Assembly (NCBI RefSeq): GCF_019112545.1 | Contig: NW_025064882.1 | Span: 85,575 to 149,574 of the forward strand | Origin: Guyanagaster necrorhizus | Taxonomy: Eukaryota; Basidiomycota; Agaricomycetes; Agaricales; Physalacriaceae | DNA length: 64,000 nt | Direction: 5' to 3' | Shown here: positions 56,801 to 64,000 of the stretch, in pieces | Numbering within the stretch: position 1 is the stretch's first letter | How the letters are laid out: each line of letters starts with the position of its first letter | The notes under the pieces: generated by a model | Databases searched by the model: none | Told to the model about the DNA's origin: nothing | Seen by the model: only the letters and a program-made list of their open reading frames with translations | Made by a program: the position numbers and the translations under genes

Positions 56801-58683
56801 CAATTATCTGAAACTTCTACAGTCAGATTTCTCTGAGTGATTTGAATCCTCCTTCTCTGCCTATGTATAAGCAAGAGGAAGGCTTCTCAGCACTGTAGCA
56901 TCTGACACTAAAACACAGCTTACAGTCAGAATAGGAGTAATATTCTAAGCACTTGCAGTATTAGAATCTGCTATATTTTTAGTATCAAAATCTGTTGGTG
57001 ATAATGTTGAGGTTTGAGATTGAGATAAGAGTTGTAAACAAGTATAGAAGAGTTGTAGTATACAACTGTAGTTGGAGTTTATAACAGATTCATCTTTTCT
57101 ATTGGAAAAATTCTAGCTATTTATATACTACAAATTATGTGTTTTATAATATTTTAGTAAGTTTCTACACTACTCCAGAGTCTCTGTGCTCAGTCAGTAA
57201 TAGACTATTTTAAGTATTTAGATCATCTTAAAGTTTTCAGACTTTTTTAGATTGATGCTAAGTTCAGCATATTATATTTAATATGATCAATCATGCTCAA
57301 TCATTCTCAATTCCAATAGACAACTTATCTGATAACTGAGATAAAGGACTGTCCATTTCTGGCATGGCTAATACAACAGTGGTATTACAATAGTTGTGCA
57401 AAGAGTAATGTGACATTCTAAAAAACCAAGATATAAAGGAAAAATTAGATATTAGTGTCAAAGTCAGAATGTCTTCAGGTGATCAAGTCATAGAGGATCT
57501 AAATGTCAATGAAGAGAGACATAGAGAGTTTAGAGAGAAAAGCACAGATGAGAGTGAGATAAAGATAAAAGCAAAGATTAAGCCAATGGAGCTGTCAAAA
57601 ATATGAGAGTGGCAAAAGTCACTGCTCTCATAAGAGGCTTATACAGTCATTGACAGGCATAAAATCTGATCAATTGTAAAAACTCAAGCTATACTATATA
57701 TACTAGCTCTTTATATACTGTTGGAATGATAAATATAGATAAAGTCAGAGTGATGAAGGATAGAATAAGGTAAAAATATTTGGCCATAGACTAACTTATA
57801 ACAACAGTATGTAACATGTTGTATTTGAATGGAATGGATCCAGTGACTGGAAGCAATGAAGGATATCATTAGTGAAAATACCATTTAAAAAAAGTCTATA
57901 GTTAGATAGTGAATTTTTGGGCTGAATTCAAGATAAGATAAAATGTTATGATGATACAAAAGTCACAATATAGGCTTCAAGGTGTTCTTTGTAAAAGTAG
58001 GCAACACATACACTTTATATTAATTGATAGCTCAATAACATTACAGAAGCAAAAAAAAAATGTTCCAACATATATACTGACAATCTTTCATAAACACTTA
58101 CTCTCATCAACCTCAATGAATCAGCTACCTATGATATCACCTCTTCCCTATTAAGATGTCAATGCAATATTCTTAGCACAAGGCAGCTCACCAACTGGCC
58201 TTATTCTCACAGGTATCAAGATGATCAAATCTTTATCTGACATTTACTCACTCTCAAGATGACAGCTTTCATATTAGAAAGTGCATATGCTGTACAGCAA
58301 TACATTTGTGATAGGCTGGAGAAGATGTGAGATGAGCTGAAAAAAGACAGAAGAGCAAGAAATAAGTGACTACATTGGTTCACTAGATTGCTTATATTAT
58401 ACTTATCATAGTTCTTTAGCTTAAAACAAAGATTTTGACAAACATATGAGAACATCTTGTATGCAGTTCTAGCACTGATACCAATGCTTTCTGAGCAGAT
58501 CATGGAGAGCATGGACATCAAGGCACTCATTCAAAAACTGCAGAATTTTAGCAAGAGTCACTCTATGCCTTCATCACTAAATACAAAGAATAAATATAAA
58601 AGCTTACAGAGTATGTCATCAAGCATTAGTATAGCATCAGAGACATTATCAGTTGTCTCTATTATATGCATATCATCAGCCTT
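56801..58683. mobile_element. unclassified AT-rich repeat relic
   Basis: Very AT-rich and CpG-poor. Short frames (for example 57,948-58,154 and 58,457-58,717) have no recognisable domain. No second copy is seen in the window. Confidence 0.35.
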
Positions 58684-60413
58684 TGCTGACACACTCTCTC
58701 CATGTTTAGATGTGTAAATTTGCAAAAATTGAGAATATAAAAACTATATTCCAGTCTATTAAGCATATAACAGAAAATAGAGCTAGAGTGCAAAGAAACA
58801 TAGCTATTATGACACTAAACTGAAGCTACAATAAGCAGAGTGCATGGCCTAGTGATAGACTAATACCAGAGGGGTTAGACTGCATGTGAGATCTCTGCAT
58901 TTAGTCCTAAACATGCTAATATCATTATAAAAAGACATGCTAAAAATAAAAAGAGTATAATCAAAATATGATTGGCAATTCTAATCACATTAATCAAAGA
59001 TGAACATCCATTGATATACTGATAAGACATGCCTTAGAACAAAGAACTGAGACCCAAAGAAAGGTATCTGAATAACTGAGTGTTAAACAGAGAAATGAAA
59101 TAATGACAACAAAGTAATAAATAGAGAAATACTACCAAAGAGTGAATAGTGCATATAGCACTCAGAGACTTGCATGCATACTTACAGTGCCTTAGTGTGC
59201 ATAACACAGTGAGAGACTCCATATCATACTGAGATATGACACATAACTATTAGGTGAATTAATTGATGCATGCCAGACAAGAAGTGGCATATATTGTGAG
59301 GCAGATGGAATGTCTGAACACTGAGAAAGAGAACATAGTCATTGTGGCTGACTCTAGACATGAGAGATAATCCCAGAGGCCTGAAGCATTTCTCTGGTGT
59401 CAGAATGCTTCACTGGCAAAATAAGAAAGCAAGCAGATCTGGCTAAGCCAGCTAACTGATGTCAGCTAATGAGAGAACAGCAGGTACAATCTTGGCCTGG
59501 AACAGAGTAAGCATAGCAACTGTGATATATGCATAAATAATGTCTGTGGGATTCAGAATGGAGTTTTACACTTTGAAGATACTATAATAGAATTGTATTA
59601 ATAAATACTACAGTAGAGTATTTAAATACCATATTGTATGAGTAGAATACAAATTTCTGACCCCTCACAGTTACAGTGTATTAGACATAGAAAGCCTTAC
59701 ACTATAGCTCTGAGTTTGTGTTTATTACTTCAGACAAAAGAATAAACTTATTATTGATATTGTTGAAAGAGAGTTGAGAACTAATTGAGGTACAGAAGCT
59801 CATAAGGGACTTGAGTCTGAATTGATAAGAGGTTTTGGATTGCACTCTAATCTGAGAATAAGAAAGCAGTATCTAAAGGATATCATCTTGAATTTTTGAG
59901 GTATTTGTGATACATAGCACTATAGATAGCAGAGGTTCAAACCCTTTGGCCTGTCAGATAGGGTTATTTGTGTTATTTCTGCAGATTGGCAGAGGTTCAA
60001 ACTCTTTGATCTGTTAGACAGCATTTATTATATTTTATGTCTCTGGATCATATAGGTTTGAATCCTGTAGGGTCTATGATTGGTTTAGAAGCTTGTGTAC
60101 AGAGATCTGAGCTCTTTTCTGAGTCATATATTATATGTGTTAGAGATTTTGATTTGATTTGAGCTGTGCTTGGAACTGTTTTGAGAGTTTTATAGGAGTG
60201 TTTCAACATATTGTATTGAGCTTCAGTATCTTTATCTTAAGGCTTGACAGCATTTGTTGCCACCTCTTGTCCTGATAAAACAAAAAGTTTTGAGACTTAG
60301 AGAGATCTAGAACTGTTGTACATATGCTATTGCTATTCATGCACTGTAGATTTATTAAAGAAGACAATTAGATTTGCTATGACTACTTTTATTGCATTAT
60401 AATTGTTATGATT
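58684..60413 (-). mobile_element. L4 copy B, inverted, cut by F5
   Basis: Reverse complement of 41,104-42,870 with many transitions. It begins TGCTGACA at 58,684, matching the inverse of the copy A end, and loses the last 100 or so bases where F5 begins at 60,414. A 50-60-bp segment containing GCAGAGGTTCAAAC is tandemly duplicated here (about 59,930-60,025) but single in copy A. Confidence 0.7.
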
Positions 60414-60866
60414 TTTCTATTTTCTTCTCTGGAATAACCCCTATTTATGCTTAGTCAAAGTGTCTGAATCAAGCACTAGAGACTGTGGGACAAGGCTTAG
60501 TCATTACAACAACCAAGTCAGTCATTGTCTTTTGACACAACAGCACTATCCAATGATGCACAAAGACCTGTTTGTGTACAGTAGCAATGCTCTAGGACAA
60601 TGGACAAAAGGACTTGACAATGTACAATAGAAAATAGTATAATTAGACCTGACTTGTATAGTATTTAAGAAAGCTTGCTCTTGCTGGTAACCCCCAACTT
60701 CAAGCTAAAGTTTATCTTCATATCATTCTATCCTCAAGCCAATCCTGAAAGGCCTTGATGCATATTGATTAATATTCACAATAAGTGAACTCTGACATTC
60801 TACTTGAAGTGTGAAGTGACATCAGTTTATCATGTGTTTATAATCACATGCAGCTTGGGTCTAACA
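60414..60866 (+). repeat. F5 5' LTR, LTR2, 453 bp
   Basis: TGTTATGATT ... GTCTAACA. TATA-like TATTTAA is at 60,662-60,668 and CTTCAAGCTAA at 60,698-60,708. Its perfect reverse complement TTAGCTTGAAG follows the LTR at 60,868-60,878. Confidence 0.88.
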
Positions 60867-63800
60867 ATTAGCTTGAAGCTTGATCTTCTCTTTCCTTACA
60901 CACAATCAGTGTGAAGAAAACTGAATGCCCTCTATCAATGCATCAGACTCCAACTTTGATTGTGAGTTCTTTGAACTTCTCACTTCTATTATTGGAACAC
61001 TTTTAGGCTTATTGATGATTATACAGCTGTGCTATAGATGCTAATCAGTTATCATCTGAACAATCAGACACTATCAGGAGTTCCAACATATCTGACATAT
61101 CTTATGCAATGTAATTCCCAACCTTCTCCTACATAACATTCTCAAATCCCAATAAACATTCCATCAGCTCACAACAAGTCTCTTACCTGAAGCTGGGTCT
61201 AGCTGCTCACATCAGACAGATGTTCAGGAAAAAAGACCCACATACCTCCCTCAATCCCATACAAGCAGCAGAAACCAAAATGATCACCTCACAGGATTCT
61301 GAAACCCATAGGTCTCACTCTCTATCTCTGATCATGAGGATGAGGAACTCTTCAAGAACTTCTTTGAGCAGTCTCCATCCTCTGACCCTCCTACAATTCT
61401 GAGAATCTATGGGATTGCTGACTGTGCTTGAGACTCTCTTGATGCTATTAAAATGGCTTAGAGATCTCAGCATCACTCCTCAGATCTCTCACCTCCCTAT
61501 GGTACTTCCACTGGAAGTCTCACTATGACTCTCTCTCATTCTTCTGGGACCAGCATCAGAATGAGGAGGAGCTCCTCTCAGCATACTGATAATGAGTGGT
61601 GAGGGTGAGAAGAGAAGAATGAGATCATTCACTGATTCTTTTCCACATGGAACCTCAATGTCTCATTCAACTATGATGAAGCAGTCTAACAGGAAGAACA
61701 ATGAAGGAGAGAAGCCCTCAAGCATGAGCAAGCATGGAACATGCTCACTATCCACATTCTAAAAGAGCAACAAAGAGCTCTTAAGGCTGCAGAGTATGAT
61801 CAGCAGCACCATAACCAGTAGCACACCACTAAAGCCACATGCTTCAACAGGAAATCATCAGACTGGTATAGACTCTGATCTGAGCTCTCATTATCCACTC
61901 CTGTATTCCAGGAGCTCAATAGTGATGACAACTATGACCTATAGGTGGATGGACCCATTAAGGTCCTTACTGCTGAAGAAGCAAGAAGGGGGAGAGACAA
62001 TAGTATCTCTCCTTCACCATGAGACAATGTCCTCTCCATCAGCTCTGAGGACCTCAACTATCCCTCTCCCCAATATACCTCCACAGACAACATCACATTT
62101 GAGGATGACAAGTCTATCCTCAGGCACTATAGGTTACAAGTACCTGATAATGTCCACATCTCTGTCTGCACTCTTTAAGATTTTTTTGGAAGTAGAGTCA
62201 CTCACCAGTTTCTTGATGAGTGATTCTATGGAAACTTCTGCATCTATAGTGAGAGAATAAATATCATGAGAGTAGCAAGTGGAAATTGATACAATGCTAA
62301 CATTAGAAGCCACCCTGTCAGAGACTATACCATCACAATTGCCTCAATCTCTTCAAGCTCTATTGCTGGATCTAGTACACAGCCAGAATAGCAGGTCACC
62401 AATGACAATATGACCACCTAAGGCTGAGGAGAGTATCTTTGATCAGCCTGTCAGCTTCTCTATCAGAGATGAGAGGGATGAGGGACCACTGGTCAAAAAC
62501 AATGAGAGCAGTGAAAGCAGTGATGCATCTCGCAAGAGCAGAGAACTCATCTATCTTTATGCAGAAACAATGAATGACAAAGCATTAGAAGAGGAAATAT
62601 GAAGGAACAGAGAAAAGGAGTTTGAGGAGTATTACCAAGAGAGAGTAAAGTTCTTATGGTGAGATGATAACTGGTTATCATTCCAAATGGAAAAATTATA
62701 CATTGCTGAACTATCTAGATGATAGGAGATATTAAGGTATGCTGCAACCATATATGCAGCAGAGATGTATAACCATTATCACCCAGAAGACCAGCTCAGC
62801 AAGTTGCCAGCTTATCAGTCACCACCTAAAGTCTAACCAATGTCTTGGTCACCACTTGTCATGCTGAAATGAGCCATATACATGGCATCATCAATCTAAA
62901 GTCAGGATTCATACTCCACCTCTTCCATACAAATCTCAGTGGTCTGGCTAACAAGGTCCTGAACTCACTCTGACCCTCAGCCTGTCAGATATCAAAACTC
63001 ATGGACCAGAGCAGACAGCTAATTATTAGCTGATCAGCTGCCATCCAACAAAGCCTTCAGAAGCAGCACAGAAAAAGACCCAGTCCATGATGATCCAGAA
63101 GCAGTATGACTAGGATTTACCATATGAGATGAAGTAATCCTACAGAAGGAAGCAGCTTCACAGAGGAGTCCTGTGGCTGACAACCACTCCCTTCATTCAT
63201 TCTCTGGGCTGCTAAATGAATGGCAACATCCTCTCTTTAAAGAATGGCCCAATCTGATAGGTGCACTACCAGAAAATGCTGCCATCTTGCAGTGTAAACC
63301 AGACCTACTATGCAAGCTCTGCCTCTTTAAGGGGGCATCTGACAATATTGACTACTTTCTGGTTGATTGCAAACAATATTTCAAAGTATACATCAGATAC
63401 CTCAGAACTGACATAAACCAAGTTGTCTTCACAGTCTTGTATCTCAAGGACAAAGCAAAGACCTGGTGGATTCTTATTTCCTTGAACTTCTGATTCACTA
63501 TGAGAGGACATTACAAACAAATGCTCTACAACAAATTCATTGATCCAGCAGTGTAAGAAGTGCACAAACAAAAGATCAAAGAGTATAAGATGGGGGAGAA
63601 GGCAGCATCTGATTACTTTGATGAGCTAGAATGACTTGCCAAACTTGCCAGAATACAAAATGATGTGGCAGACAATAGAAGAATGGTTGAGGCCCTCAAG
63701 AGAGGAGTCCCATCCTTGTATGTCACAATGATCACTGCTATCAGAATCAGGCAACTGATCCTGAAAGGGTATGATAAGTGGAAAGAGTGGATTATTGAGA

Positions 63801-64000
63801 TATATAAAGTGACAGAGGCAGAAGACAAAACAGACCATCTTGCAAGACTTCCAGAAGCCTAGTCAGCCACAAAACTCCAGATCCAAGATGGCTAGTTCCA
63901 ACAAGTTGAGACTCTCAATGGCTGGCCCATCATACTCAGCTCAGAAGATGGGCACCAGAACAACATACACTGAGACTGAAAAGCCTATAGATATCAACCA
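60867..64000 (+). pseudogene. F5 leader and gag, running off the window
   Basis: The leader and N-terminal gag region (to about 63,100) align with 7297-9200 of F1, with stops. The capsid part at 63,173-63,860 is well preserved (FKEWPNLIGALPENAAILQ, LKDKAKTWWILISLNF, FDELE, YDKWKEWIIEIYK). The window ends at KPIDIN, just before the expected zinc knuckle. This is the best-preserved family-2 capsid in the window, though stops remain. Confidence 0.78.

Overview
This is a window from a filamentous fungus, most likely an Agaricomycete (Basidiomycota) with a transposon-rich genome. Introns are about 50 nt with GT-AG ends and CTNA-type branch sites, coding genes are densely split, and the repeats are fungal Ty3/gypsy chromoviruses plus one Ty1/copia element. 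The species is not determined. No tRNA, rRNA or CRISPR array was seen.

Layout. 1-17,690: nested retrotransposons. A young copia element (1-1271, minus) sits at the edge of a family-1 chromovirus (E1, to 6457). E1 sits beside a minus-strand family-2 5' end (6458-6957), which abuts an older family-1 copy (E2, 6958-7172 and 14,993-17,690). E2 is split by a family-2 element (F1, 7173-14,992). 17,880-30,400: a CpG-containing gene island with an LRR/F-box-like gene, mitochondrial QRI7/OSGEPL1 (7 exons), a LETM1-like inner-membrane protein gene, minus-strand gene relics including a dead XPG-family nuclease, and a 31-exon RDH54/RAD54B gene. 30,400-64,000: nested repeats again. These are family-1 copies E3 (34,772-42,999) and E4 (45,464-53,450, complete with target duplication), family-2 pieces F2-F6, three LTR types, and a 1.77-kb TG...CA repeat (L4) present twice in opposite orientation.

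The repeat domains have almost no CpG, and their copies differ mainly by C/T and G/A transitions that create many TGA/TAG stops. The gene island keeps CpG. This fits cytosine methylation with deamination or a RIP-like process confined to repeats.

Two observations stand out. First, family-1 elements carry an antisense accessory gene between the chromodomain and the 3' LTR, with a conserved 48-49-nt spliceosomal intron, a coiled-coil region and a cysteine cluster. Second, both gypsy families show an 11-12-nt match between the segment just after the LTR and the complement of the predicted transcript start. That is the signature of Tf1-type self-primed reverse transcription, and it covaries between subfamilies.

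In the gene island, two adjacent genes serve mitochondria (tRNA t6A synthesis and LETM1-type inner-membrane function). RDH54 encodes a Swi2/Snf2 recombination translocase and is head-to-head with the XPG relic.
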